A stretch of DNA of 35,846 bases from Hyphomicrobiales bacterium (lineage in GTDB: Bacteria > Pseudomonadota > Alphaproteobacteria > Rhizobiales > Xanthobacteraceae), in assembly GCA_019075925.1 (NCBI GenBank), contig JAGXAC010000014.1, forward strand, positions 1-35,846, written 5' to 3'. Position numbers and translations under genes: made by a program. The first letter of the stretch is position 1, and each line of letters begins with the position of its first letter. Shown here one piece after another: positions 18,217-28,094 of this stretch. The notes below the pieces were generated by a model that saw only the letters and a program-made list of their open reading frames with translations, made no database searches and was not told the DNA's origin.

Positions 18217-19358
18217 TTCGCCGCAAGTTTCTCGCTCAAGAATGCGCGCACGTCATCCGGGCCGACGCCGCTCTCGACGAAAGCGGCGCCGATCCGGCGC
18301 ACGAGGATAAATGTAAGCATTCCCCGCTTCACTTTCTTGTCCTGCGCGATCAAATCCATCAACGCCTCCACGCCCGGCAAACCGCCGGGAATGTCCTGCA
18401 GGGTCGTCGGCAACCCGACCTCCGCCAAATGACGAATGGCGCGTTCGGCTTCGGGCGTCGGGATCAGCCCCTGTCGGGCGGAAAAACCGAAGGCAAGCGC
18501 GATTCCGGCCGCCACCGCCTCGCCATGCAATAGTCGGTCGGAAAACCCGCACGCAGCCTCCAGAGCGTGGCCGAATGTGTGGCCGAGATTGAGCAACGCC
18601 CGCTCGCCGGTCTCACGCTCGTCGCGCGCGACGATTGCCGCCTTGCCGCGGCAACTCACCGCAATGGCATGTTCGCGCGCGGAACTTCCGGACGATTTGC
18701 CGCCGGCGAACACGTCGCGCCAATTCGCTTCCAGCCAGGAGAAAAAATCGGCGTCGCCGAGCAGCGCATATTTCGCCACCTCGGCGTAACCGGCGCGGAA
18801 TTCGCGCGGCGGCAAGGTATCCAGCGTCGCGGTGTCGGCAACGACCAAGATCGGCTGATGGAATGCGCCGACCAGATTTTTGCCGTGCACGGAATTAATC
18901 GCAGTCTTACCCCCGACCGAGGAGTCGACCTGAGCCAGCAGAGTGGTCGGTACCTGAACGTAGTCGAGTCCGCGCCGCACCGCCGATGCGACGAAGCCGG
19001 CAAGATCGCCAACCACGCCGCCGCCGAGCGCGACGATCAGATCGCCGCGCTCGATTCGCGCGGCGATAATCGCTTCCGAAACTCTCTCGAACGAGCCAAA
19101 GCTCTTTGAACCTTCGCCGGCCGGAACAGTGACGTGGCTTGCGGCGATCCCGGCAGCCGCCAACGCGGCTTCAACGGCGGAGAGATGGTGGCGCGCAACG
19201 TTTTCATCGGTGACGATCGCGGCCTTAGCGCACGGACGCAGCGCCGCAACGCGCACGCCCAGCGAGGCGATCAAACCACGCCCGATAACGATATCGTAGC
19301 TGCGATCGCCGAGCGCGACCTTGACGGTGGTGGGATCGGCGCGAAGTGGAGCGGTCAC
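18213..19358 (-). CDS. aroB: 3-dehydroquinate synthase
   Basis: ALGGGVVGDLAGFVASAVRRGLDYVQVPTTLLAQVDSSVGGKTAINSVHGKNLVGAFHQP; LNLGHTFGHALEA. Confidence 0.97.
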   Translation of the reverse strand: MTAPLRADPTTVKVALGDRSYDIVIGRGLIASLGVRVAALRPCAKAAIVTDENVARHHLSAVEAALAAAGIAASHVTVPAGEGSKSFGSFERVSEAIIAARIERGDLIVALGGGVVGDLAGFVASAVRRGLDYVQVPTTLLAQVDSSVGGKTAINSVHGKNLVGAFHQPILVVADTATLDTLPPREFRAGYAEVAKYALLGDADFFSWLEANWRDVFAGGKSSGSSAREHAIAVSCRGKAAIVARDERETGERALLNLGHTFGHALEAACGFSDRLLHGEAVAAGIALAFGFSARQGLIPTPEAERAIRHLAEVGLPTTLQDIPGGLPGVEALMDLIAQDKKVKRGMLTFILVRRIGAAFVESGVGPDDVRAFLSEKLAAK

Positions 19359-19954
19359 GCGCCAGGCCCTTTCCGCGGCGCGCCGAGAAACGCGGCGAGC
19401 GCCGTCATGACGTCGGCAACGACGGCATCGTGCGAGACATCACTCGATTGCACGGTGAGATCGGCAAGTGCGTAGGTCGGCTCGCGCTCGGCGAGCAACG
19501 TACGCAACGTCTCGGCCGGGTCGCCGGTTTGCAGCAATGGCCGTTCGTTGCGTCGCTTGCTGATGCGCCGGAGCAGGACATCGAGTTCGGCTTTGAGCCA
19601 GATCGAAATTCCGTGCGCGCGGACGGTATTGCGCGTATTCGGGTTCACGAATGCGCCGCCGCCGGTGGCCAGGACTTGCGGGCCACCGTCCAGCAGCCGC
19701 GCAATCACGCGCGCCTCACCGCTGCGGAAATCGGGCTCACCGTGGCGGGCGAAGATATCGGCGATGCTCATGCCCGCGGCCTTTTCGATTTCGCTGTCGG
19801 CGTCAACGAACGGAATCCCGAGCCGCCCGGCAAGCCGGCGCCCGACCGACGATTTGCCAACGCCCATCATCCCGATGAGCACCACCGAGCGGTTGCCGAG
19901 CGCGGCTAAGATGGCGTTGGCATCGGAGTCATTTTGCGTTGCGATATCAGTCAT
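19355..19954 (-). CDS. aroK: Shikimate kinase
   Basis: VVLIGMMGVGKSSVGRRLAGRLGIPFVDADSEIEKAAGMSIADIFARHGEPDFRSGE; GTGA overlap with aroB. Confidence 0.97.
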   Translation of the reverse strand: MTDIATQNDSDANAILAALGNRSVVLIGMMGVGKSSVGRRLAGRLGIPFVDADSEIEKAAGMSIADIFARHGEPDFRSGEARVIARLLDGGPQVLATGGGAFVNPNTRNTVRAHGISIWLKAELDVLLRRISKRRNERPLLQTGDPAETLRTLLAEREPTYALADLTVQSSDVSHDAVVADVMTALAAFLGAPRKGPGA

Positions 19955-20096
19955 TTAACACAATTCCACACGCGCGTTCGTAATCTATCGAACGGCCACG
20001 GGAACCCGCGCTCGCGCGACTTGCCAGGCCGAACCGAACATGATCGTACTCGCTCCGGTTCACCGGCACCAATGGGACGAGCGCGAGCGCCTGACA

Positions 20097-20246
20097 ATGC
20101 CGAGCCTGTTTCGCTTTCTCGCCGTGGTCGCCTTGATCTGCGCGCTCGTCTATAGCGGGCTCTATATGCTCGCGCATTTCGTTCAACCGAAAACCCGCGA
20201 AATTTCGGTTACGATCCCGCCCGACAGATTCTTCAAGAACCGCTGA
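20097..20246 (+). CDS. Small single-pass membrane protein, 49 aa
   Basis: MPSLFRFLAVVALICALVYSGLYMLAHFVQPKTREISVTIPPDRFFKNR; internal ATG of the 20040 ORF preferred; directly upstream of xerD. Confidence 0.7.
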   Translation: MPSLFRFLAVVALICALVYSGLYMLAHFVQPKTREISVTIPPDRFFKNR

Positions 20247-20257
20247 GGGCGCCGCCA

Positions 20258-21235
20258 ATGGCCGGAAAGATAGCTCAAGGAACTGCACGCGCGGCAAGAC
20301 CGTCGGATTTGCAGCTTACTGCGCTGTTCCTTGACATGATGGCAGCCGAACTCGGCGCCGAGAAAAACACGCTTGCCGCCTATACGCGCGACCTTGCCGA
20401 CTTCGCGGCTTATCTCGGCGCCGCCCGACGCTCGGTGGCGACGGCTGACACGGAAGACGTGCGCGCCTATCTCGTCGATTTGACCCGGCGTGGCATGCAG
20501 GCAACGACGATCGCACGCAAACTGTCGGCGATCCGCCAGTTCTACCGCTTCCTGTACACCGAAGGCCGGCGCAAAGACGACCCGGCGGCCGTGCTGCACG
20601 GTCCAAAGCGCACCCGCCCACTGCCCAAAACGCTGACGCTCGCCGAAGTAGACCGGTTGCTGACGGCAGCAAGCCAAATCGATCCGAAAGCCGGACCAGC
20701 GGTGCGGCTGCGCGCGGCACGCCTGGCCTGCTTGGTCGAGCTTCTCTACGCCACCGGGCTTCGCGTCTCCGAGCTTGTGGCGCTGCCTGTAGCCGCGGCG
20801 CGGCGCGATGCGCGCGTCATCGTCGTGCGAGGCAAGGGCGGCAAGGAACGGCTCGTTCCGCTCAACAACGCCGCCAAGCAGGCCATTGCCGAGTATCTGG
20901 CGCAGCTCACACTGATGCGCGGGGCGGGCGGCGCCGGCTCGAAATGGCTATTCCCATCCTTCGGCGAGGCGGGTCACATCACTCGCCAGCACTTCGCCCG
21001 CGAACTCAAGGCGCTCGGGGCCGCCGCCGGATTGCGCCCGGCGCAATTAAGCCCACATGTGCTGCGCCACGCCTTCGCCAGCCATCTGCTGCATAATGGC
21101 GCCGACCTGCGCGTGGTGCAGACACTGCTCGGCCATGCTGATATTTCAACCACGCAAATCTATACCCACGTCCTTGAGGAGCGTCTCAAAAGCTTGGTGC
21201 GGGATTTGCATCCGTTGGGCGACGCGAATAATTGA
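20258..21235 (+). CDS. xerD: Tyrosine recombinase XerD (chromosome dimer resolution)
   Basis: N-terminal SAM-like domain; catalytic R…K…HxLRH ([13 protein letters not shown]), [15 protein letters not shown]. Confidence 0.92.
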   Translation: MAGKIAQGTARAARPSDLQLTALFLDMMAAELGAEKNTLAAYTRDLADFAAYLGAARRSVATADTEDVRAYLVDLTRRGMQATTIARKLSAIRQFYRFLYTEGRRKDDPAAVLHGPKRTRPLPKTLTLAEVDRLLTAASQIDPKAGPAVRLRAARLACLVELLYATGLRVSELVALPVAAARRDARVIVVRGKGGKERLVPLNNAAKQAIAEYLAQLTLMRGAGGAGSKWLFPSFGEAGHITRQHFARELKALGAAAGLRPAQLSPHVLRHAFASHLLHNGADLRVVQTLLGHADISTTQIYTHVLEERLKSLVRDLHPLGDANN

Positions 21236-21261
21236 TAAATGATTTTCGGTATGATTGCGTG

Positions 21262-22218
21262 ATGCGCTCCTATCTGGATTTTGAAAAGCCGGTCGCCGAG
21301 CTCGAAGCCAAGATCGAGGAAATGCGCGCGCTGCAAACAGGCGACGACGCCATTGCCATCGGTGAAGAAATCAACCGGATCGAAAGCAAGGCCGACCAGG
21401 CGCTCAAGGAACTTTATGCCGGGCTGACACCGTGGCAAAAGACTCAAGTGGCGCGGCATCCGCAGCGGCCGCATTGCCTTGATTACATCGCTCAATTGAT
21501 CACCGACTTTGCGCCGCTGGCCGGCGATCGCACTTACGGCGAAGACGCAGCCATTGTCGGCGGGTTCGGCCGCTTCCGGGGCGAGAGCGTTTGCGTGATC
21601 GGCCAGGAAAAAGGTTCGGACACCGAAAGCCGTCTCAAGCATAATTTCGGCATGGCGCGGCCGGAAGGCTACCGCAAGGCGGTGCGATTGATGGACATGG
21701 CCGACCATTTCGAAATTCCAGTAATTGCGCTGATCGACACGGCAGGCGCCTATCCCGGGATCGGCGCAGAGGAACGCGGCCAAGCCGAAGCGATCGCCCG
21801 CTCGACTGAAGCTTGTTTGCGCATCGGCGTTCCAAACGTGGCGGCGATAATTGGCGAAGGCGGCTCGGGCGGTGCGATCGCGATCGCGACCGCCAATCGC
21901 GTCATCATGCTCGAACACTCGGTCTACAGCGTGATCTCACCGGAAGGCGCCGCTTCGATCCTTTGGCGCGATACGACGAAAGCGCAGGAAGCGGCTTCGA
22001 GCATGAAAATCACCGCGCAGGATCTCGTGCGCTTCGGCGTCGTCGACACTGTGGTGCCGGAACCAACCGGCGGGGCGCATCGCGACCCGGCCGCCACGGT
22101 AGCCGCCACCGGCGAGGCGATCGGCCAAGCGCTCGCCGAATTGCAGGGCCTCGATCCGGCAACGATCGTACGCCTGCGGCGGGAGAAGTTCCTGACGATT
22201 GGCAAGACCCTCGGCTAG
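21262..22218 (+). CDS. accA: Acetyl-CoA carboxylase carboxyltransferase subunit alpha
   Basis: [24 protein letters not shown]…[47 protein letters not shown]…[11 protein letters not shown]. Confidence 0.97.
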   Translation: MRSYLDFEKPVAELEAKIEEMRALQTGDDAIAIGEEINRIESKADQALKELYAGLTPWQKTQVARHPQRPHCLDYIAQLITDFAPLAGDRTYGEDAAIVGGFGRFRGESVCVIGQEKGSDTESRLKHNFGMARPEGYRKAVRLMDMADHFEIPVIALIDTAGAYPGIGAEERGQAEAIARSTEACLRIGVPNVAAIIGEGGSGGAIAIATANRVIMLEHSVYSVISPEGAASILWRDTTKAQEAASSMKITAQDLVRFGVVDTVVPEPTGGAHRDPAATVAATGEAIGQALAELQGLDPATIVRLRREKFLTIGKTLG

Positions 22219-22432
22219 GCGGCCGCCGGCAGGCCACTGCCGATTTTAGTCCGCCACATTCATGCCGGGTTTGATCCCTGCCGAACGGGCCGCCGGCAGG
22301 CCCCGGGCAACCCGATAAATTACTGGTCTTGCCTGTAAAATTTGCGAAATTTACCTCAACTTCAGGACCGCCGTGGTCCCCTTTGGACGGCGGATCGGTC
22401 GGCTTGCGAAAGCCACTTTGGAAGGATAACGA

Positions 22433-23887
22433 TTGATTAGCGATGGTACGGGGACCGTCCATCAGTCGGGGAGTTCCAGTTTGAACCGGGCCAGCCTGCG
22501 CCGAGCGTTGACGCTGTCGGCAGTCGTAGCCGCTGGCCTCATGCTCGCCGGTTGCTATGGCGAAGATTCTTACGAGCTACCTACCCGCGCGATGAAAGCA
22601 TTGTCGCCGCAGATGGTGTCGTTGCTCGAACAGAAACACATGCCCAAGGACTCCCCGATCCTGGTGCGTATTTTCAAAGAAGAATCCGAACTCGAAGTCT
22701 GGAAGCAAGACGAAACCGGCCGCTTCCAGATCTTGAAAGTCTACCCGATTTGCCGCTGGTCGGGCGATCTCGGCCCGAAAGTGCATGAAGGCGACCGACA
22801 AGCCCCGGAGGGCTTCTACACGATTACACCGGCCTTGATGCAGCCCAACTCCAATTATTATCTCGCCATCAATACCGGCTTTCCCAACGCCTATGACCGG
22901 GCCAACGACCGTCACGGCGCGTTCCTGATGATCCATGGCGATTGCTCGTCACGCGGCTGCTACGCGATGACCGACGAGCAGATCGGCGAAATCTATTCGC
23001 TGGCACGCGAATCCTTTCTCGGCGGCCAGCAATCGTTCCAGATTCAGGCCTATCCATTCCGCATGACGCCGGCCAATCTGGCACGCCATCGCACCAACCC
23101 GAACATGGCCTTCTGGCGGATGATCAAGGAAGGCAACGACCACTTCGAGGTGTCTCACCTCGAACCGAAAGTCGACGTTTGCAACAAGCACTACGTGTTC
23201 GACCCGGTGCCGCCGCCGAACTCGTCAAAGCCGCTGACCTTCAATCCGACCGGGCGTTGCCCGCAATTCGTGGTGGCGCCGGACATCGCCGGACCCGCGC
23301 ATGCCAAGGAAGTTGCCGACAACGCCGAGTACGCATCGCTGGTCAAAGAGAACGTAGCGGTCGCGCCGATTCATTCCGGCCTCGACGGCGGCATGAATCG
23401 GGTTTTCCTCGCCCAGGTCGGCGGCAGCATTCCGCCGGCGCGCGTTACGCCGCCCGACACGTTGCCGCAACAGCCGCCACCGGTGACGACCGCCGACGCC
23501 AGCGGTCAACCGTCGTTGGCGAGCCGCCTGTTCGGCGGCTTGTTCGGCGCCAGCACGGCGACGCAGGTTGCCGCAACCGATACCGGTACCAAAGGACACA
23601 CCGCCGAGGCAGCCAAGCCGAAGCCAACGCGCAGCGAAACGAAAGTCGCAAACACGAGATCGAAGGCGAGAGAGAAGACGGCGGAGAGAACCGCCGAAAA
23701 GCCGGCCACGCAGCGCACTGCGGAACCGGCCACGCCCGCGCCGCAAATGGCCGTGGCCAAGCCGAAATCGGACACGCAGCAGCAGGAAGCCAACGCCGCT
23801 CCGCCTCCGAGCGGGACCGTTGTGAAGAGCGCTCAGCCGGCGGTCGCTGCCGGCAGCTTCGACAGCCGCTGGAGCGCGTTGCAATAG
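22433..23887 (+). CDS. Putative lipoprotein L,D-transpeptidase (YkuD domain) with long Ala/Lys/Pro-rich C-terminal tail; TTG start
   Basis: Lipobox LMLAGC; YkuD active-site HGDCSSRGCYAMTD; low-complexity basic C-terminus (EAAKPKPTRSETKVANTRSKAREKTAERTAEKPA); SD AAGGA before TTG. Confidence 0.88.
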   Translation: MISDGTGTVHQSGSSSLNRASLRRALTLSAVVAAGLMLAGCYGEDSYELPTRAMKALSPQMVSLLEQKHMPKDSPILVRIFKEESELEVWKQDETGRFQILKVYPICRWSGDLGPKVHEGDRQAPEGFYTITPALMQPNSNYYLAINTGFPNAYDRANDRHGAFLMIHGDCSSRGCYAMTDEQIGEIYSLARESFLGGQQSFQIQAYPFRMTPANLARHRTNPNMAFWRMIKEGNDHFEVSHLEPKVDVCNKHYVFDPVPPPNSSKPLTFNPTGRCPQFVVAPDIAGPAHAKEVADNAEYASLVKENVAVAPIHSGLDGGMNRVFLAQVGGSIPPARVTPPDTLPQQPPPVTTADASGQPSLASRLFGGLFGASTATQVAATDTGTKGHTAEAAKPKPTRSETKVANTRSKAREKTAERTAEKPATQRTAEPATPAPQMAVAKPKSDTQQQEANAAPPPSGTVVKSAQPAVAAGSFDSRWSALQ

Positions 23888-23934
23888 TCAGAGGGCGGCC
23901 ATCGGCATATCGATCTGCCGACACCCGTTCCCGG

Positions 23935-26769
23935 CTACGCGTATCGTCCGTGACAGTGCTTGAATTTCTTGCCTGACCCGCACGGACAGGCCTCGTTGCG
24001 GCCGACCTTCCCCCACGTCTTCGGGTCTTGTGGATTGCGTGCCGCAGCGGTGGCGGAATCGGTGGCCGCAACCCCACCGGCCGTACCGATGCCGTGGCGG
24101 GCAAGCGTCTCGGCCCCTGCCATCGCCAGCGCTATCTCGTCCTCGCCGGTCGACGGATCGACTTTGTGCGCTGCCATTGCCGGCAGCGGCGCCGGAGGTA
24201 GCTCCGGTGGCGGCGCTGCCTGGATTTCCACGCGCATGAGCTGCGCCGTCACCGCCTCGCGCAAATTCTGGCTCATCGCCTCAAACAACGTGAAAGCCTC
24301 GGACTTGTATTCGTTCAGCGGGTCGCGCTGCCCGTAACCGCGCAAGCCGATGACCTGACGCAGATGGTCGAGCATCACAAGATGTTCGCGCCACAAGTGG
24401 TCGAGCGTCTGCAACAGGATCGATTTCTCGACGTATCGCATGACGTCGGAACCCCATTGCGCGGCCTTGGCGGCCATATGCTCGTCGGCGCGGCGCTCGA
24501 CACGGGCAAAAATCTCTTCGTCGGCGATGCCCTCTTCCTTGGCCCATGCGTCGACCGGCAGATCGAGCCCGAGCACGCGGTTGAGCTCTTCCTTCAGGCC
24601 TGCAGTATCCCATTGTTCCGGATAAGCGTTCTCCGGCACGTGCTTGGCGACCAAGTCGTCGATGGCATTGTGACGCATGTCGGCGACGATTTCAGCGGTA
24701 GTTTGATCGTTCATCCATTCGACACGCTGATCGAAGATGACCTTGCGTTGGTCGTTCATCACGTTGTCGAACTTGAGGATGTTCTTGCGGATATCGAAGT
24801 TGCGCGCTTCGACCTTCTGCTGCGCCTTTTCCAGCGCTTTGTTGATCCACGGATGGATGATCGCCTCGTTTTCCTTCAATCCCAGTTTGGTCAGCATGCC
24901 GTCAAGCTTGTCGGTACCGAAGATACGCATCAGATCGTCTTCGAGGGAGAGGAAGAACTTGGAATGGCCGGGGTCGCCTTGGCGTCCGGAACGGCCGCGC
25001 AACTGATTGTCGATGCGACGGCTCTCGTGCCGCTCGGTACCGAGCACAAACAGCCCACCGGCCTTAAGCGCCACGTCTTTTAGGCCAGCGACCTGGTTGC
25101 GGATTTCGGCAGCGCGCGGGGATTTCTCACGCTCGCGCGGGTCTTCGATATTGCCCAGTTCCTGGCGAATCCGCATATCGGCGTTACCGCCGAGCTGGAT
25201 GTCGGTGCCGCGACCGGCCATGTTGGTTGCAATCGTAATTGCACCCGGCACGCCGGCCTGAGAGATGATCTGCGCCTCTTGCTCGTGATATCGCGCGTTG
25301 AGAATAGCGAACACCTTCGCTTTGGAGGAATTGTCTCCGGCATAAAGCGCGGCAAACGCATTCGGATCGGAAAAGTCGTGTTGCTCCCAGCCGGCATTAC
25401 GCAGCATCTCGGCAAGCTGTTCCGATTTCTCGATCGACGTGGTGCCGACCAGCACCGGCTGTCCGCGGCTCTTACACTCCTCGATGAGCGTGAGAATCGC
25501 GCGGAATTTCTCCACCGACGTGCGATAGACCTCGTCGTCGTCGTCGATGCGAACCATCGGCATATTGGTGGGGATTTCGAGCACTTCGAGATTATAAATG
25601 TCGAGAAACTCATCCGCCTCGGTCGCTGCCGTACCGGTCATGCCGGCAAGCTTTTTGTACATGCGGAAATAATTCTGGAACGTGATTGAAGCGAGCGTCT
25701 GGTTTTCCGGTTGAATCGGCTGCCGCTCCTTGGCCTCAAGCGCCTGATGCTGGCCTTCCGAGTAACGCCGGCCGGGCATCATGCGGCCGGTGAACTCGTC
25801 AATGATGACGACTTCGCCGTTGCGCACGATGTAATCCTTGTCGCGCTGGAACAGCTTGTGGGCGCGCAATGCCTGGTTGACGTGGTGGACCAGCGAGACG
25901 TTCTCGATGTCATACAACGAGTCAGCCTTCAGCAGGCCGGCATCCCGCAGGCCCTGTTCCATCTTCTCCATGCCGGCTTCGGTGAGCGTGACGGTGCGCT
26001 GCTTCTCGTCTACCTCGTAATCTTCCTTGCCGAGCTTGGGGATGAAGGTGTCGATGGTATTGTAAAAGTCCGAGCGATCGTCGAGCGGGCCGGAGATGAT
26101 CAGCGGCGTACGTGCCTCGTCGATCAGGATCGAGTCCACTTCGTCGACGATGGCGTAAACATGCCCGCGCTGAACCATGTCCTCGACCCGGTACTTCATG
26201 TTGTCGCGCAGATAGTCGAAGCCAAGCTCGTTATTGGTCCCGTAGGTCACATCGCAGTCATATTGCTTCTTGCGCTCGACATCATCGAGGCCGTGCACGA
26301 TCACACCGACGGTGAGCCCAAGGAACGTGTAGATCTGGCCCATCCACTCAGCGTCACGCTTGGCCAGATAGTCGTTGACCGTGACCACATGGACGCCACG
26401 GCCGGAGAGCGCGTTGAGATAGACCGGTAGCGTCGCCACCAGCGTCTTGCCTTCGCCGGTTTTCATTTCGGAAATCTTGCCCTCGTGCAGCACCATGCCG
26501 CCGATCAGCTGGACGTCGAAATGGCGCTGACCCAGGGTGCGCTTTGAGGCCTCGCGGACGGTGGCGAAGGCCGGCACCAGGAGGTCGTCAAGGGTCGCGC
26601 CCTCCGCCAGCCGTTTTTTGAAATCTTCGGTGCGCGCGCGTAACGCTTCGTCGGAGAGCTGTTCGAGTTCCCGCTCGAGCGCATTGATGGCCTCGACGCG
26701 CGGCCGGTAGGTACGGATGCGCCGATCGTTGGCGGAACCAAACAGCTTGCGGGCAACTCCGCCGATCAT
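23935..26769 (-). CDS. secA: Preprotein translocase ATPase SecA
   Basis: [44 protein letters not shown]-terminal SEC-C motif [24 protein letters not shown] at 26769 ([12 protein letters not shown]). Confidence 0.97.
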   Translation of the reverse strand: MIGGVARKLFGSANDRRIRTYRPRVEAINALERELEQLSDEALRARTEDFKKRLAEGATLDDLLVPAFATVREASKRTLGQRHFDVQLIGGMVLHEGKISEMKTGEGKTLVATLPVYLNALSGRGVHVVTVNDYLAKRDAEWMGQIYTFLGLTVGVIVHGLDDVERKKQYDCDVTYGTNNELGFDYLRDNMKYRVEDMVQRGHVYAIVDEVDSILIDEARTPLIISGPLDDRSDFYNTIDTFIPKLGKEDYEVDEKQRTVTLTEAGMEKMEQGLRDAGLLKADSLYDIENVSLVHHVNQALRAHKLFQRDKDYIVRNGEVVIIDEFTGRMMPGRRYSEGQHQALEAKERQPIQPENQTLASITFQNYFRMYKKLAGMTGTAATEADEFLDIYNLEVLEIPTNMPMVRIDDDDEVYRTSVEKFRAILTLIEECKSRGQPVLVGTTSIEKSEQLAEMLRNAGWEQHDFSDPNAFAALYAGDNSSKAKVFAILNARYHEQEAQIISQAGVPGAITIATNMAGRGTDIQLGGNADMRIRQELGNIEDPREREKSPRAAEIRNQVAGLKDVALKAGGLFVLGTERHESRRIDNQLRGRSGRQGDPGHSKFFLSLEDDLMRIFGTDKLDGMLTKLGLKENEAIIHPWINKALEKAQQKVEARNFDIRKNILKFDNVMNDQRKVIFDQRVEWMNDQTTAEIVADMRHNAIDDLVAKHVPENAYPEQWDTAGLKEELNRVLGLDLPVDAWAKEEGIADEEIFARVERRADEHMAAKAAQWGSDVMRYVEKSILLQTLDHLWREHLVMLDHLRQVIGLRGYGQRDPLNEYKSEAFTLFEAMSQNLREAVTAQLMRVEIQAAPPPELPPAPLPAMAAHKVDPSTGEDEIALAMAGAETLARHGIGTAGGVAATDSATAAARNPQDPKTWGKVGRNEACPCGSGKKFKHCHGRYA

Positions 26770-26967
26770 CGAAACTCCCTGCCCGTCGCGGGCTGCTCCA
26801 GCGCGCTCATTGAGCGGCGATCGGCACGCGTCCAACCGGGTGTAAATGCAGCGTTATTTGGGCTTCTACAAGGCGGCATGGATTGCGCAAAATACTCTGC
26901 GAGACATAGGTGGGGGTGGGTTTCCTGTCAATGCAACGCGGCTCCTCACGCGCTCGTTAAATTCCCC

Positions 26968-27004
26968 CGCCGAATCGGCATTGCCAAGCGCGGCCGATTC
27001 GGCG
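26968..27004. repeat. Perfect 12-bp inverted repeat CGCCGAATCGGC…GCCGATTCGGCG, 13-nt spacer, in secA/parvulin divergent intergenic region
   Basis: Read directly from the sequence: arms 26968-26979 and 26993-27004; each arm contains one GANTC site. Confidence 0.85.
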
Positions 27005-27072
27005 AGTGTCCGCGCCAACACGCCGCGCCGGAGCGCGGCAATTTACCCATCCTTCTGACGAAAGAGCGTTCC

Positions 27073-27957
27073 ATGGCCTGTACCCGCCTATCCGTCCGTC
27101 GCGCGTTCTTGATGCTGACCTTCGCCGCCTTTGTTTCTGCTCCCTTCGGCACCGCCATGAGCGTGTCCTGGGCCCAGGACAAGGACGCGGTGGTCGCCCG
27201 CGCGAACGGCGTCGATATCCACGAAAGCGACATTACTTTTGTGGAAGGGGAGATCGGCAGCAATATCCCAAACATGCCGCCGGCCCAGAAACGCGAGTAT
27301 CTGATCAACTACCTGATTGATGTGATCGTACTGTCGCAGACAGCCGAGCAGCGCAAGATCGGTGACCGTCCGGAGGTCAAGCACCTGCTCGCTTTCGATC
27401 ACAACCGGCTTTTGATGGAAGCGTTGCTACAGGAGGCCGGCAAAGCCGCTCTGTCGGACGCCGCCGAACACGCGGTCTACGACGAGGCCATCAAGCAGGC
27501 AAAAAGCGAGCCTGAGGTGCATGCGCGCCACATCCTGGTGCCGACCGAGGAAGAGGCCAAAGCAATCATCGCGCAGTTAAAGGGCGGCGCGGACTTCGCT
27601 ACGCTGGCGAAGCAAAAGTCGAAAGACCCTGGCGCCGCCGACGGCGGCGACCTTGGCTATTTTACCAAAGACCAGATGGTGCCCGAATTCGCCGATGCGG
27701 CGTTCAAGCTCGACAAGGGGCAGATTTCCGATCCGGTAAAGACGCAATTCGGCTGGCACGTCATCAAGGTCGAGGACAAGCGCATAAAGCCGACGCCGAC
27801 TTTCGAGCAGGTGAAGCCGCAGATTGAGAACTACGTCGCGCACCGGGCGCAGACGGAACTGGTCGAGAATCTGCGCAAATCGGCCACCATTGAACGCCTC
27901 GACAAGCCGGCCGCACCCGACGCCTCGCTCAACCCCGCCGCACCGGCAAAGAAGTAG
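27073..27957 (+). CDS. Periplasmic parvulin-type peptidyl-prolyl cis-trans isomerase
   Basis: Signal peptide MACTRLSVRRAFLMLTFAAFVSAPFGTAMSVSWAQ; HARHILVPTEEEAKAIIAQLKGGADFATLAKQKSKDPGAADGGDLGYF…FGWHVIKVED. Confidence 0.94.
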   Translation: MACTRLSVRRAFLMLTFAAFVSAPFGTAMSVSWAQDKDAVVARANGVDIHESDITFVEGEIGSNIPNMPPAQKREYLINYLIDVIVLSQTAEQRKIGDRPEVKHLLAFDHNRLLMEALLQEAGKAALSDAAEHAVYDEAIKQAKSEPEVHARHILVPTEEEAKAIIAQLKGGADFATLAKQKSKDPGAADGGDLGYFTKDQMVPEFADAAFKLDKGQISDPVKTQFGWHVIKVEDKRIKPTPTFEQVKPQIENYVAHRAQTELVENLRKSATIERLDKPAAPDASLNPAAPAKK

Positions 27958-27982
27958 TCAGCCACAGCTCATCGCGGTAATA

Positions 27983-28084
27983 CCCGTCATCCTGAGGCGC
28001 ACGCCGCAGGCGCGCCTGGAAGGATGCACGGCCCCGTCCGGACGTCCTTCGAGGCTCGCTCCGCTCGCACCTCAGGGTGACGGG
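27983..28084. repeat. REP-like palindromic intergenic element upstream of argJ
   Basis: Terminal arms CCCGTCATCCTGAG (27983-27996) and CTCAGGGTGACGGG (28071-28084), 13/14 complementary, plus nested complementarity around GGAAGGATG/GTCCTTCGAGG. Confidence 0.75.
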
Positions 28085-28094
28085 AAAATCAAAT

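Noticed and set aside
16888-18432. 514-aa plus-strand ORF antisense to the HlyC/CorC gene
   Set aside because: His/Arg/Gln-rich shadow frame; the minus strand encodes a clear CNNM/CBS protein.
19975-19994. Inverted repeat CGTTCG-N8-CGAACG in the aroK/small-ORF intergenic region as a LexA box
   Set aside because: Inverted rather than the direct-repeat GTTC-N7-GTTC arrangement; short arms common in GC-rich DNA.
20258-21235. Integrase of a mobile element
   Set aside because: Sequence and context (aroK/accA neighbours, no att repeats or cargo genes) match the core XerD recombinase.
22942-23976. 344-aa ORF in an alternate frame over the L,D-transpeptidase gene
   Set aside because: Arg-rich overlapping frame; the YkuD frame has lipobox and catalytic motifs.
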